A stretch of 64,000 nt of DNA from the NCBI RefSeq assembly GCF_001922345.1, contig NZ_CP018811.1, forward strand, positions 2,046,001-2,110,000. Reading direction: 5' to 3'. The notes beneath the pieces were generated by a model. It had not been told where the DNA came from and searched no databases. It was given only the letters and a program-made list of their open reading frames with translations. The position numbers and the translations under genes were made by a program. Shown piece after piece: positions 38,403 through 47,379 of the stretch (the first letter of the stretch is position 1; each line of letters opens with the position of its first letter). The stretch is from Paraburkholderia sp. SOS3. Its GTDB lineage: Bacteria > Pseudomonadota > Gammaproteobacteria > Burkholderiales > Burkholderiaceae.

Positions 38403-38921
38403 TTACGGCGCAAGCCGCGTAAACACAAAATCGTGGTTCCTCACGCGCGCCTGATGGCAAGCGAAGCAGGTCTGGTGTTGCGCGAGATCGGCCGGCTGCC
38501 CGTTGATGAAGCGGCCGAAACCCCAACCGCCTGAATCGCGATAGCGCTTCGAATCCTTGACCATGACCTGCACGGTCGTCGCGGCGCCGGGTACCGAAGC
38601 CGGGCCAAACTCGGTAGAGGGCACACGCTTCCACGCGAGCTTTACGAATATCGATCCGTCCGGAAACGGCAGCGTGTTCTTCTCGAGCGCCTTCATCACG
38701 GTCGGATTGCCGAGCACGATGCGCAGTTCGTCGAGCGGATCGGCCTCCTCGGCGGGTGCGACGAACTGCCATGTGCGGTAGCCGTGCGGAATCGTCACGC
38801 CGTAGATCGGCGACGCCGCTTGCGCAGGCGCATCGCGAGTCTCGTTTGCAGCGAACGATGGCGTCGCCGACGCAAGCGACAGCAGCAATGTGGCGGCGAG
38901 GCCACTTCGGGAACATTTCAC
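38403..38921 (-). CDS. Cytochrome P460 family protein
   Basis: Periplasmic single-haem protein of 172 residues. The signal peptide is cut after SATPSFA. The P460 fold is suggested by YGVTIPHGYRTWQFVAPAEE, FPDGSIFVKLAWKR and the C-terminal CFACHQARVRNHDFVFTRLAP, where CxxCH binds the haem. Biochemically studied members oxidise hydroxylamine or bind NO; members outside nitrifiers often lack known substrates. The lysine cross-link of true P460 cannot be judged by eye. Confidence 0.88.
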   Translation of the reverse strand: MKCSRSGLAATLLLSLASATPSFAANETRDAPAQAASPIYGVTIPHGYRTWQFVAPAEEADPLDELRIVLGNPTVMKALEKNTLPFPDGSIFVKLAWKRVPSTEFGPASVPGAATTVQVMVKDSKRYRDSGGWGFGRFINGQPADLAQHQTCFACHQARVRNHDFVFTRLAP

Positions 38922-39435
38922 TTAAGCTCCTTGTTCTTGTGTCGATGTCCTGAAGTTGCATAGGCGAGCCATCGATGTGGATTGCCAGGTAACAGTTAGA
39001 CTCGAGTGAGACCCGAGTCAAACCCGAGTCACAGCGAGTCAAACCCAGAACCGCAGGCCAGGCGAAACGCAGACGAAACGCGCGCGATGCTGCGAAGCGT
39101 CGATCTCTATCGTACCGGGTCAGCGTTTTCGGCGCGGGCCGCGCCGTTCGCGCCGCCACCAGCGGGGCCTGCGCTATTTGCGGTCGCTGCGATTTCACCG
39201 CCCTCATCGCAGCGAGGCAAGTCGGCGACCTGCAGCACTCGCCCGTCGACGCGCGCTCGACGAACGCGACCGCGTCTTGCTTCACCGGCGGCGCCATCGC
39301 GTCGCTGCCCGTGAGCCGCGCATGGCCGCCGACGACCGGCACCGGCCCAAACCAGCTGCGCGTCACGCGATCGTGGTGCAGAAGCGCGCTCGCGTATCCG
39401 TATTGCGACCGGATACATTGCGACACAAAAAAGAA
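38922..39435. other. Spacer between cytochrome P460 and the epimerase terminator
   Basis: About 510 bases without a supported gene. It contains direct repeats near 39009-39050 (GAGTCAAACCC-like, two to three copies) upstream of the P460 gene. The minus-strand frame at 39107-39556 is Arg/Ala-rich without family likeness or ribosome site. Confidence 0.45.
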
Positions 39436-39462
39436 GGGCGCGCTTCGTCGTGAAGCGCGCCC
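39436..39462 (-). terminator. Terminator of the epimerase-like gene
   Basis: Eleven-bp stem GGGCGCGCTTC with its complement; on the minus strand it is followed by TTCTTTTTTG. Confidence 0.85.
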
Positions 39463-39559
39463 CGCAGGAGGCACAGTGAGCCGAAACGCCGCTTACATGT
39501 TGGGTCACCGCGTCGGAGCGCCTGAATGAAACGCGCCTGAAACGCGGTCGAAACACGCC

Positions 39560-40465
39560 TTAGGCCGAGTGCTTCTTCGCCTCGTCGCGCCAGTAATGTT
39601 GCTGCTTCCAGCCAAGCAGGCGCTTCAGCTTTTCATTGCTGAGCAGCGTTTCGAACTCGCCCAGCTTCTTTTTGACCGGCACGTCCGGATAGTAGCGTTT
39701 GATCAGCTCGGCGCTCGGCACATCGGACGACACATCGTCGGCGGCGATGTTCATGATCTCGAAGCCGAGCCCGTCCTTCTCGATGGCAAGGCGGCATGCG
39801 TTCGCGAGATCGCGCCCGTCGATGTAGCTCCACGCGATGCGCTTGCGCATGCCCGGGTCCTTGAGCCATTCCTTGTTGAACTTCGCGTAGTCCTCGGGAT
39901 CGAGCACATTGCCGATGCGGAAGCAGTAGATGTCGGAGCCCGTGCGCGCGTGAAACGCCTTCGCGGTCACTTCGTTGATGACCTTCGAGGTCGCGTAGCT
40001 GTCCATCGGGTCGACCGGATAGTCCTCGTCGAGCGGAAAATACTGCGGGTTGCGATGCCGGTGCGCGAACACGACGCCGTACGTCGTTTCGCTCGACGCG
40101 ACGATCACCTTGCGGATGCCGAGCTTCGACGCCGCATCGAGAATGTTGTACGTGCCCATCACGTTGATGCGGAACACTTCGTTGTCGGGCGTCACCATGA
40201 TGCGCGGAATCGCCGCGAAGTGGACGATCGCGTCGATCGGCTTCGGCTCGAGGTCGTCGACGAATTCCGCCGGCGCGGTGCTCGACGCGAGCGCGTTGAA
40301 CACCTGGCCCGCGTCGGTGATGTCGGTGATCAGCGTGCGCGCCGTGCGCTTCGCCATCGGCACGCGGTCGAGGTTCATCACTTCGTAGCCGTGCTCGACG
40401 AGATTCTCGACGACCCACTTGCCGGCGAGGCCGCTGCCGCCGGTCACTACCACTCGCTTCGTCAT
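39560..40465 (-). CDS. NAD-dependent epimerase/dehydrogenase-like SDR
   Basis: Extended short-chain dehydrogenase fold of 301 residues. The NAD-binding loop is TGGSGLAGKW (family pattern GxxGxxG), with HFAAIPR and the catalytic serine region VIVASSETTYG followed by YATSK (Tyr-x3-Lys). Size and sequence resemble the group that includes nucleotide-sugar epimerases and uronate or sugar-acid dehydrogenases. Its position, divergent from a ribose-type importer and sharing a promoter region with CRP-like sites, argues for a catabolic sugar or sugar-acid dehydrogenase rather than envelope synthesis. The substrate is not known. Confidence 0.8.
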   Translation of the reverse strand: MTKRVVVTGGSGLAGKWVVENLVEHGYEVMNLDRVPMAKRTARTLITDITDAGQVFNALASSTAPAEFVDDLEPKPIDAIVHFAAIPRIMVTPDNEVFRINVMGTYNILDAASKLGIRKVIVASSETTYGVVFAHRHRNPQYFPLDEDYPVDPMDSYATSKVINEVTAKAFHARTGSDIYCFRIGNVLDPEDYAKFNKEWLKDPGMRKRIAWSYIDGRDLANACRLAIEKDGLGFEIMNIAADDVSSDVPSAELIKRYYPDVPVKKKLGEFETLLSNEKLKRLLGWKQQHYWRDEAKKHSA

Positions 40466-40581
40466 GCGGTTTGCTCCTTGTAAGGATGTTGACGGGGCCG
40501 GACCCGCTGTTCGCCTGTATTTTCGCGCGCACCTCGCGGTCCGGACCTTACCAGAAGCTTAGCGAGTTCCTGGCGAACCGG

Positions 40582-40645
40582 CTGTGACGGACGTCATAGT
40601 CGGCCCCGGGACAACCCCAATGGGTTTGTATGACGCCCGTCACAG
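40582..40645. promoter_or_regulatory. Pair of CRP-like operators in the divergent promoter
   Basis: Two 17-base sites in opposite orientation, CTGTGACGGACGTCATA (40582-40598) and TATGACGCCCGTCACAG (40629-40645), match at 16 of 17 positions when one is reversed. Each fits TGTGA-N6-TCACA with one mismatch. They lie between the divergent epimerase and permease genes. Confidence 0.6.
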
Positions 40646-40773
40646 TTTCCTGGCGCGGTATGCACCTAAGATCGTCGCGGTGTCGAGGCATGGCGCAGAC
40701 CTCAGAGCCGACCTCGAAGCCGATACCGAAGCGCCGGACCGCACAAGTCCGAGCGACAGCGAGGAGACATCCG

Positions 40774-41772
40774 TTGAGAGCCATCCCGTCGAAAACCGAA
40801 GCGCCCGCCGTGCCGGCGCCGCTTGCGATGCTGCGCGCGGGCCTGCGCATCCGCGAGCTCAACATTCTCGCGGTGCTGATCCTCGTCGGTGTGCTGATCA
40901 GCCTGTTCTCGCCGTATTTCCTGACGACCAACAATCTGATGGGCGTGTTCCGCTCGTTCTCGCTGACCGCGATCATGGCCGTCGGCATGATGCTCGTCAT
41001 CATCACGGGCGGCATCGACCTGTCGGTCGGCTCGGTGATGGGCCTCTCGTCGCTCGTGACGGCGCTGTCGTTCCAGCATGGCCTCGGCGCCTTCGCGGCG
41101 GTCGCGGCGGGCCTGTCGACCGGCGTGATCGTCGGCGCGTTCAACGGCTTTCTCGTGACGCGTATCCAGTTGCCGCCGTTCATCGCGACGCTCGGCACCC
41201 TCAGCATCGGCCGCGGCCTCATGTACATCATCACGAAAGGCGTGCCGGTCACGCCCGATGTACCCGACAGTTTCACGTATCTCGGTCAGGGCTATATCGG
41301 CTTCGTGCCGTTTCCGGTCGTCGTGATGGCGGTGCTGGCCGTGTGCTTTTCGATCGTGATGCGGCGCACGCGCTTTGGCCGGCATGTCTATGCGACGGGC
41401 GGCAATGAAACGGCGGCGCTGCTGAGCGGCGTACGGACCGCGCGCGTGAAGTTCATCGTCTATGCGCTGTCCGGCGCAATCGCGGCGCTTGCCGGCGTGA
41501 TCAGTTTTTCGCGCTTCGTGTCGGCGGAACCGGCGGCCGGCTTCGGCGCGGAACTCGACGTGATCGCGGCCGCCGCGATCGGCGGCGCGAGCCTGTCGGG
41601 CGGCGCCGGCAGCGTCGAGGGCGCGATCATCGGCGCGGCGCTGGCCGGCATCATCACGAACGGCGTGGTGCTGCTCAATATCGACACCTATGCGCAGCAG
41701 ACCATCACGGGCTGCGTGATCCTGATCGCGGTGAGCATCGACATCTGGAGGCTGCGCCGCAAAGGGCGATAA
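40774..41772 (+). CDS. Ribose-type ABC transporter permease (RbsC family)
   Basis: Inner-membrane permease of 332 residues with about ten membrane segments. The family signature IITGGIDLSVGSVMGL and the AIGGASLSGGAGSVEGAIIGA region are clear. The start is taken as TTG 40774 because GAGGAG sits six bases upstream; longer frames upstream run through the operator region and are not coding. It heads a permease, binding protein, ATPase, racemase-fold gene set, an unusual order since the ATPase usually precedes the permease. Confidence 0.9.
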   Translation: MRAIPSKTEAPAVPAPLAMLRAGLRIRELNILAVLILVGVLISLFSPYFLTTNNLMGVFRSFSLTAIMAVGMMLVIITGGIDLSVGSVMGLSSLVTALSFQHGLGAFAAVAAGLSTGVIVGAFNGFLVTRIQLPPFIATLGTLSIGRGLMYIITKGVPVTPDVPDSFTYLGQGYIGFVPFPVVVMAVLAVCFSIVMRRTRFGRHVYATGGNETAALLSGVRTARVKFIVYALSGAIAALAGVISFSRFVSAEPAAGFGAELDVIAAAAIGGASLSGGAGSVEGAIIGAALAGIITNGVVLLNIDTYAQQTITGCVILIAVSIDIWRLRRKGR

Positions 41773-41839
41773 GCAGACGAACCGGGCGAGCTCGCGCGTG
41801 CCGTGCGCCCGAGAGACGAGCAAAGAGCAACTGTTGAAG

Positions 41840-41890
41840 GACCCATGATTGACCCATGACCGACCAATGATTCATCAATAAGCGACCGAC
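41840..41890. repeat. 11-bp repeats between permease and binding-protein genes
   Basis: Three clear units of GACCCATGATT type and a diverged fourth; it ends 19 bases before the binding-protein start. Confidence 0.8.
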
Positions 41891-41909
41891 AAAAACCGGA
41901 GACGACATC

Positions 41910-42857
41910 ATGCAACCGAAACTGCTACGCGCGGCACTCGCGCAGAGCCTGCTGGCATTTCTCGCGCTCGGCACGAGCGCAGCCCATGCGAAAGACGCGA
42001 AAGACATATCGATCGCGGTGATCCCGAAAGTCGCCGTGCCTTTCTTCGACGACTGCAACAACGGTGCGCAAGCCGAAGCGAAGAAGCTCGGCGTCAAGTA
42101 TCAATGGGTCGTGCCGCAGAACACACAGGGCTCGACGCAGGTGCAGATCATCGAAGATCTGATGTCGAAGCACGTCGACGGCATTGCGATCTCGGTCAAC
42201 GAGCCGAAGTCGGTCGAAAGCGTGATGAAGCGCGCGGAAAAGAGCGGCATCAAGGTGCTGACCTACGATTCGGATTCGCCGAAAAGCGGCCGGTCGATGT
42301 ATATCGGCACGAGTAATGTATCGGCCGGTGAAACGATGGCCGAAACGATGGCCAAGGCGCTTAACGGCAAAGGCGACGTCGCGATCGTCACAGGACAACT
42401 CGGTGCGGTCAACCTCAACGAACGGATTGCCGGCATCAAGCAGGGGCTCGCGAAATATCCGGGCATCAAGATCGTCGAAACGCAGGGCACCGACGACGAT
42501 CTCGCGAAAGGCGTGTCGGTCGTCGAAACGACGTTGCGCGCGCATCCGCAATTGAAGGGCATTTTCGGCGTGAGCCAGGTCGGCGGCCCGGCGGTCGCGA
42601 AAGTGCTCGATACGCGCGAATTCGGTTCGATGAAGGGCAAACTCGAAGTGCTCGCGTTCGACGATCTGCCCGATACCGTGAAGGGTGTTCGCGACGGCAC
42701 GATTCAGGGCATCATGGTGCAGCGGCCGGTGACGATGGGCAAGCTCGCGGTCGACCACCTCGTGGCGCAGATTCAGGGCAAGGAGACACAGGCCAAGGAT
42801 ATCGACACCGGCGTGACTGTCGTGACGAAGGACAATCTCGGCAGTTACACCAAGTAA
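41910..42857 (+). CDS. Sugar ABC transporter substrate-binding protein (RbsB family)
   Basis: Periplasmic binding protein of 315 residues with a signal peptide cut after TSAAHA. Type 1 periplasmic fold with ISIAVIPKVAVPFFDDCNNGAQ split as IAVIPKVAVPFFDD and GAQAEAKKLG, then VDGIAISVNEP, VLTYDSDSP and GIFGVSQVGGPAVA. The ligand cannot be read from sequence; the YDSDSP and SNVSAG stretches point to a polyol- or sugar-like ligand. GGAGA lies upstream of ATG 41910. Confidence 0.9.
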   Translation: MQPKLLRAALAQSLLAFLALGTSAAHAKDAKDISIAVIPKVAVPFFDDCNNGAQAEAKKLGVKYQWVVPQNTQGSTQVQIIEDLMSKHVDGIAISVNEPKSVESVMKRAEKSGIKVLTYDSDSPKSGRSMYIGTSNVSAGETMAETMAKALNGKGDVAIVTGQLGAVNLNERIAGIKQGLAKYPGIKIVETQGTDDDLAKGVSVVETTLRAHPQLKGIFGVSQVGGPAVAKVLDTREFGSMKGKLEVLAFDDLPDTVKGVRDGTIQGIMVQRPVTMGKLAVDHLVAQIQGKETQAKDIDTGVTVVTKDNLGSYTK

Positions 42858-42917
42858 CCGCGCGAAGCAACCGCGCGAAGCAACTGCGCGAGCTAACCGC
42901 GCAAACTGACTGCGCCG
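42855..42917. repeat. 13-bp tandem repeat beginning at the stop codon
   Basis: Four units: TAACCGCGCGAAG, CAACCGCGCGAAG, CAACTGCGCGAGC and TAACCGCGCAAAC, then a partial fifth. The first TAA is the stop codon of the binding-protein gene. Confidence 0.9.
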
Positions 42918-42934
42918 GGTAATCCGGCGCAGTC
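42908..42934 (+). other. Intercistronic hairpin between binding protein and ATPase
   Basis: Eleven-bp perfect stem GACTGCGCCGG with its complement, loop GTAAT, no T-run. Such hairpins 3' of binding-protein genes usually protect that part of the mRNA and raise its level over the ATPase. Confidence 0.65.
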
Positions 42935-42957
42935 GCTCGCCGAAACAGGGGCATCCG

Positions 42958-44472
42958 ATGACGCCGTTCCTCGAAGTCCGCGATATCTCGAAGACGTTTC
43001 CCGGCGTGCGCGCGCTCAACCGCGTCACGCTCGAGGTCGCGCGCGGTGAAGTGCTCGCGCTCGCCGGAGAGAACGGCGCGGGCAAGAGCACGCTGATGAA
43101 AATCCTGACCGGCGTGCTCGCGCCCGATGCGGGTGGCGACGCAGCTGGCGAAATCCGCATCGAAGGCGAGCCCGTGACGCTGCGCGACGGCAATCACGCG
43201 CGCGAACTCGGGATCGGTATCATCTATCAGGAGCTGTCGGTCGTCGACAACCTGAACATTGCGGAAAACATCTTTCTCGCGCGCGAGCCGCTCAATCGCC
43301 TCGGTCTGATCGACCGCGCGAAGATGAACGACGCGGCGCGCGCACTGCTCGATACGATCGGCATGGCGCTCGATCCGCGCACGCCGGTCAGCGAACTCAG
43401 CGTCGGCCAGAAGCAGATGGTCGAGATTGCGAAGGCAATTTCCTGCGATTCGAAGATCATCATCATGGATGAGCCGACCGCGTCGCTGAGCCATCACGAG
43501 ACGCGCATTCTGCTCGACCTGATCAAGCGGCTGCGCACGCAGAATATCGGCATCGTCTATATTTCGCATCGGCTCGACGAACTGTTCGAACTGGCCGATC
43601 GCGTCACCGTGCTGCGCGACGGCTCGACGGTCGGCAGTGCGCCGATCGCCGAGGTTACGCGCGAGTGGCTCGTGCGCAAGATGGTCGATCGCGAGCTGAG
43701 CGACTTGTATGCAGTGTCGCAATCGCATGCGACGCGCGAGGTCGTGCTCGAAGTGCGCGATCTGTCGCTGCGCACGCGCGACAGATCGCCGGCGCGGATT
43801 CGCGAGATCAGCTTTGCCGTGCATCGCGGCGAAATTCTCGGCATCGCGGGCCTCGTCGGTTCGGGGCGCACCGAGATCATGGAGATGATCTTCGGCATGC
43901 GGCCGTGCACGGGCGAGATCCTGATCGAAGGCACGAAAGTGTCGATCGCGCGGCCGCACGACGCGATCATGCACGGCATCGGTTTCGTGACGGAAGACCG
44001 CAAAGGGCAGGGGCTCGTCGCCGGCATGAGCATTCGCGAGAATTTCAGCCTCACGCATCTCGAAACGTACGCGCCGTTCCAGTTCGTGCGGCGCGCGGCC
44101 GAAGACGAGCGTTGCCGCCAGTTCGTGCGCACGCTCGGCGTGAAGACGCCGACGATCGAGCAGAAGGTGATCAATCTGAGCGGCGGCAATCAGCAGAAGG
44201 TCGTGCTCGCGAAGTGGGTCGCGCGCGAGCCGCGCGTGCTGATCGTCGACGAGCCGACGCGCGGCATCGATATCGGCGCGAAAGCGGAAGTGCATGCGCT
44301 GCTCGGGCGGCTAGCCGCGCAAGGGATTGCGATTATCGCGATCTCGTCGGATTTGCAGGAAGTGCTCGCCATCAGCGACCGGATTCTCGTCGTGCGCGAA
44401 GGGCGGTTGAACGGCGTGTTCGAGCGCGCAGAGGCGTCGCAGGAGCGCGTCATGGCGGCGGCAACGGCCTAG
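42958..44472 (+). CDS. Sugar ABC transporter double ATPase (RbsA/XylG family)
   Basis: Two fused nucleotide-binding domains of 504 residues. Domain 1 has a normal Walker A ([14 protein letters not shown]), Walker B ([12 protein letters not shown]) and H-loop (YISHRLDE). Domain 2 has the degenerate Walker A usual in this family ([16 protein letters not shown]), with signature LSGGNQQKV and Walker [13 protein letters not shown]. It forms the motor of the importer with the permease encoded upstream. Confidence 0.93.
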   Translation: MTPFLEVRDISKTFPGVRALNRVTLEVARGEVLALAGENGAGKSTLMKILTGVLAPDAGGDAAGEIRIEGEPVTLRDGNHARELGIGIIYQELSVVDNLNIAENIFLAREPLNRLGLIDRAKMNDAARALLDTIGMALDPRTPVSELSVGQKQMVEIAKAISCDSKIIIMDEPTASLSHHETRILLDLIKRLRTQNIGIVYISHRLDELFELADRVTVLRDGSTVGSAPIAEVTREWLVRKMVDRELSDLYAVSQSHATREVVLEVRDLSLRTRDRSPARIREISFAVHRGEILGIAGLVGSGRTEIMEMIFGMRPCTGEILIEGTKVSIARPHDAIMHGIGFVTEDRKGQGLVAGMSIRENFSLTHLETYAPFQFVRRAAEDERCRQFVRTLGVKTPTIEQKVINLSGGNQQKVVLAKWVAREPRVLIVDEPTRGIDIGAKAEVHALLGRLAAQGIAIIAISSDLQEVLAISDRILVVREGRLNGVFERAEASQERVMAAATA

Positions 44473-44544
44473 CGCGATCGACGGTCGCGCGACGCGTAGC
44501 GAGCGCCGCCACGCAATGGATTTTCAAACGGAGACGGAACGAAG

Positions 44545-45204
44545 ATGACCACGATTGTCGTAGTGCATACGGGCCCGGTGACGGTGCAGCCGCTCAAGGA
44601 CCAATTCAAGGATCAGCTGCCCGACGCGCGCGTGATCAATATCGTCGACGACAGCCTGCTGAACGACGTGCGTGCAGCCGGCCATCTGACGCCTGAAGTG
44701 ACGCAGCGCATGTACTCGTACATGTCGAACGCGCAGGCGATGAACGCCGACTACATCCTGAACGCGTGCTCGTCGGTCGGCGAGGCGGTCGATCAACTGC
44801 GCGGCATCATCCGCACGCCGATCGTCAAGGTCGACGAAGCGATGGCGCTCGAAGCGAGCCGCATCGGCAAGCGCATCGGCGTGGTGGCGACCGTGAAGAC
44901 GACGCTCGAACCGACCGTGCGGCTGATTCGCAAGAAGGCGGCTGAGCACAAGCGCGAGGTGACGGTAATCGAGCGCGTCGCGGAAGAGGCGTTCGAGGCG
45001 CTGCTCGCGGGCGACACGGCGCGGCACGACGAGATTCTCAAGCAGACCATCGTCGGGCTTGCGGATGAAGTCGACGTGGTGGTGCTCGCGCAGGTGTCGA
45101 TGGCGCGGCTCGTTCCTTCGCTTGGCAATACGCGCGTGCCGGTGCTGTCGAGCCCGCAAAGCGGCGTGAAGATGCTGATCGAAGCGTTGCAGCACACGCG
45201 CTAA
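44545..45204 (+). CDS. Asp/Glu racemase-fold protein with a single cysteine
   Basis: A 219-residue member of the Asp/Glu/hydantoin racemase superfamily. The first catalytic cysteine is Cys75 (ILNACSSVGEAV). The second, expected after the LAQ of LAQVSMARLV (residues 181-190), is replaced by Val/Ser, and no other cysteine exists in the protein. A normal two-base racemisation is therefore unlikely; an isomerase, decarboxylase-like or lyase role on a sugar-acid-related compound is possible. It follows the ABC genes by 72 bases with GGAGACGG upstream of ATG 44545. Confidence 0.78.
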   Translation: MTTIVVVHTGPVTVQPLKDQFKDQLPDARVINIVDDSLLNDVRAAGHLTPEVTQRMYSYMSNAQAMNADYILNACSSVGEAVDQLRGIIRTPIVKVDEAMALEASRIGKRIGVVATVKTTLEPTVRLIRKKAAEHKREVTVIERVAEEAFEALLAGDTARHDEILKQTIVGLADEVDVVVLAQVSMARLVPSLGNTRVPVLSSPQSGVKMLIEALQHTR

Positions 45205-45256
45205 GGCGTGCCGGCCGGCGAGCGGGACCGGGCGAGGCGCGTCGGCAAACGCGGCC

Positions 45257-46078
45257 TCAGGCCCGCACCAGCGGCGCCTTGTACGCGTGGTCCTGATTGG
45301 CCGGTGTCGCCGCGATCCCGGCCGTTGCCGCTGCTCCCACGACGCTTGCACCATGCGCGGTCGTGACGGCGGCGGCAGCCGGCACCGCCAACCCCGGCAG
45401 GAACTGCGCGACGAACGCCGGCGTCAGCACGATCTTGCGCTCATGCGTATCGACGAGGCCCTCGGCCTTCAGATCGCTGAAGTGCCGGTTCACCGATTCG
45501 CGCGACGTGCCGATAAATTCCGCGAGCTTGTCCTGCGCGATGGACAGGTCGATCAGCACTGCGCCCGCGCGTCCGCCGTGCGCGAACGATGTGCCGATCT
45601 GCGTCGCGAACATCGACAGGATATTGACAAGGCGTTTGCGCACGTCGTGCAGCGACAGGTTTTCGATCAGCTTTTGCGCTTCCTGCCAGCGCTGGTGGTG
45701 GCTTCTGAGCACGAACTGGTTGATCGCGTCGTAGCGCGTGAGCAGGTCTTTGAAATCCGCCTTGCGGATATAGCAGATGCGGCTTTCGGCGAGCGTTTGC
45801 GCGTAGTGCGAGTAGTTCGCTTCGTTGAGCACGTCGCCATCGCCGAAAATCATGCCGGCCTTGATGAACGACAGCGTGATTTCCTGACCGTCTTCGGTCA
45901 GGCGATAGAGCCGCACATGCCCGACCTTCAGCAGATACACGTATTCGCTGCGCTCCTCGGGCCGATAGACGAGCGCGTTCTTGCGCAGGCTGCGGTGATC
46001 GCTGAAAGCCGGCATCACCTCTTCGAGGCAATTGCGTTCGATCAGCGAGAGAAGCTCGCTTTTTCCGACGAACCACAT
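45257..46078 (-). CDS. Crp/Fnr-family transcriptional regulator
   Basis: Cyclic-nucleotide-binding-type sensor domain (residues ~10-125) followed by a winged helix. The recognition helix GTSRESVNRHFSDL keeps the Arg-Glu-x-x-x-Arg spacing that lets E. coli CRP read TGTGA. The sensor pocket cannot be assigned to cAMP by eye. Unusual for the family, ~40 Ala/Thr/Val/Gly-rich residues (AAAAVTTAHGASVVGAAATA) follow the DNA-binding domain. ATG 46078 has AGGAG seven bases upstream. It lies between the two transporter blocks and converges on the racemase-fold gene. Confidence 0.88.
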   Translation of the reverse strand: MWFVGKSELLSLIERNCLEEVMPAFSDHRSLRKNALVYRPEERSEYVYLLKVGHVRLYRLTEDGQEITLSFIKAGMIFGDGDVLNEANYSHYAQTLAESRICYIRKADFKDLLTRYDAINQFVLRSHHQRWQEAQKLIENLSLHDVRKRLVNILSMFATQIGTSFAHGGRAGAVLIDLSIAQDKLAEFIGTSRESVNRHFSDLKAEGLVDTHERKIVLTPAFVAQFLPGLAVPAAAAVTTAHGASVVGAAATAGIAATPANQDHAYKAPLVRA

Positions 46079-46351
46079 CGCATGTCTCCTTATATTCGAC
46101 TGGCACGGCGCACCGCCTGCGTTCAGGCTGTGCGCCGTGCCGTTCGGGCTGGGCGCCCGGTTGCCGGTTATTCTAACCAGCGAGCCGGGAATGCGCTGTC
46201 GAAATGCGAAGTGGTTCCGAAGTGGTTCGGTCAAGTGACGTAAGAAGAATGTAGGGATGCGGCGAATGCCTGCTGGACGCGCCGGGCGCGCCGCCGCCGC
46301 CACCTCGATCGACTGCGCTCCGGCCCCGCATCAGCTCGGCTCAACCCGGCT

Positions 46352-47254
46352 TCAACCCGCGTAGCGCGGCTCCGGCAAGCCTTTCACGCCGAGCCCGGTC
46401 ACGGCGAACAGCCCGCCGCGCTCGCGTTCCTTTTGCGGAATGCCCCACATCGGGCGGCCCATCGAGGTCACGTAGAGCACGTCGAGATCCGGGCCGCCGA
46501 ACATCACGCTCGTCAGATTGCGCACCGGAACCGGCACGATGCGGTCGATCGAGCCATCAGGCGCAAAGCGCAGAATCCGTCCGCCGAAAACGAGCGCGCT
46601 CCAGACATAGCCTTGCGCATCGACGGTCGCGCCGTCGAACGTGCCCGCCATGTTGCGCGCCGACGCGAACACGCGGCGGTTTGTCGCCGCGCCGGTTTCG
46701 ATATCGTAGTCATAGGCGTACATGAGCCGGTCGTAAGTATCGGTGAAGTACAGCGTGCGGTTATCGGGACTCCAGCATGGACCGTTCGAGCAGCTGATGC
46801 CGCGATCGAGACACGTGAGCTTGCCATTCGCGCCGAGCTGATAAAGCCCGCCGCTGCGCGTCGGACGCTGGCCGCGATCGGCGTCGTAACGGTCGAAGTC
46901 GTAGGCCATCGTGCCCGCGACGAAGCGGCCGCGCCGGTCGACCTTGCCGTCGTTGAAGCGCGTTTCCGGATCGTCGCTTTCGGGGTCGGCGATGAGCCGC
47001 ACCGTCTGCGCGTCGAAATCGTAGAAGTGCAGACCGTTCGCGAGCGCGACGACCGCGCCGCCATGTTCGCAAAGCGCCATCGAACCGATATGCGTCGGCA
47101 CGAAGAAGCGCTCGACCTCGCTGCCGTCCGCACGGCAGCGGTAGATTTCGGCGGCTGTGCTGTCGATCCAGTACAGCCGCTGCTCCCTGACGTCCCACAG
47201 CGGACCTTCTCCCAGATGGTTGTTGGCGTCAACCAGCAGGCGGGTTTCGATCAT
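46352..47254 (-). CDS. SMP-30/gluconolactonase-type lactonase
   Basis: Six-bladed propeller lactonase of 300 residues. The metal-site glutamate is in NNHLGEGPLWD, with RFNDGKVDRRGRFVAGTMAYD and CSNGPCWSPDNRTLYFTDTYD carrying the Asn and Asp ligands. ALVFGGRILRFAPDG closes the fold. Enzymes of this type open sugar 1,4- or 1,5-lactones. ATG 47254 has GGAG six bases upstream and is preferred over ATG 47266. It is the last gene of the minus-strand catabolic block. Confidence 0.9.
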   Translation of the reverse strand: MIETRLLVDANNHLGEGPLWDVREQRLYWIDSTAAEIYRCRADGSEVERFFVPTHIGSMALCEHGGAVVALANGLHFYDFDAQTVRLIADPESDDPETRFNDGKVDRRGRFVAGTMAYDFDRYDADRGQRPTRSGGLYQLGANGKLTCLDRGISCSNGPCWSPDNRTLYFTDTYDRLMYAYDYDIETGAATNRRVFASARNMAGTFDGATVDAQGYVWSALVFGGRILRFAPDGSIDRIVPVPVRNLTSVMFGGPDLDVLYVTSMGRPMWGIPQKERERGGLFAVTGLGVKGLPEPRYAG

Positions 47255-47315
47255 CAGTGTCTCCATCGTTCGGTGTTGGCGGGCGGGTTTGCCTCGATTG
47301 TTTCCGGCTTGTGGC

Positions 47316-47369
47316 GGGTTATCGCCGGGTTATCGCCGGTGGTTGCCGGGCGGTTGCCAGGTCATTGCC
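47316..47369. repeat. 10-11-bp repeats after the dehydrogenase gene
   Basis: Two exact GGGTTATCGCC units and three diverged ones, starting 10 bases past the stop of the 3-hydroxyacid dehydrogenase gene. Confidence 0.8.
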
Positions 47370-47379
47370 GGCGCTTCGG

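Noticed and set aside
39107..39556. Minus-strand frame in the P460-epimerase spacer
   Set aside because: It spans the epimerase terminator and is Arg/Ala-rich without recognisable features.
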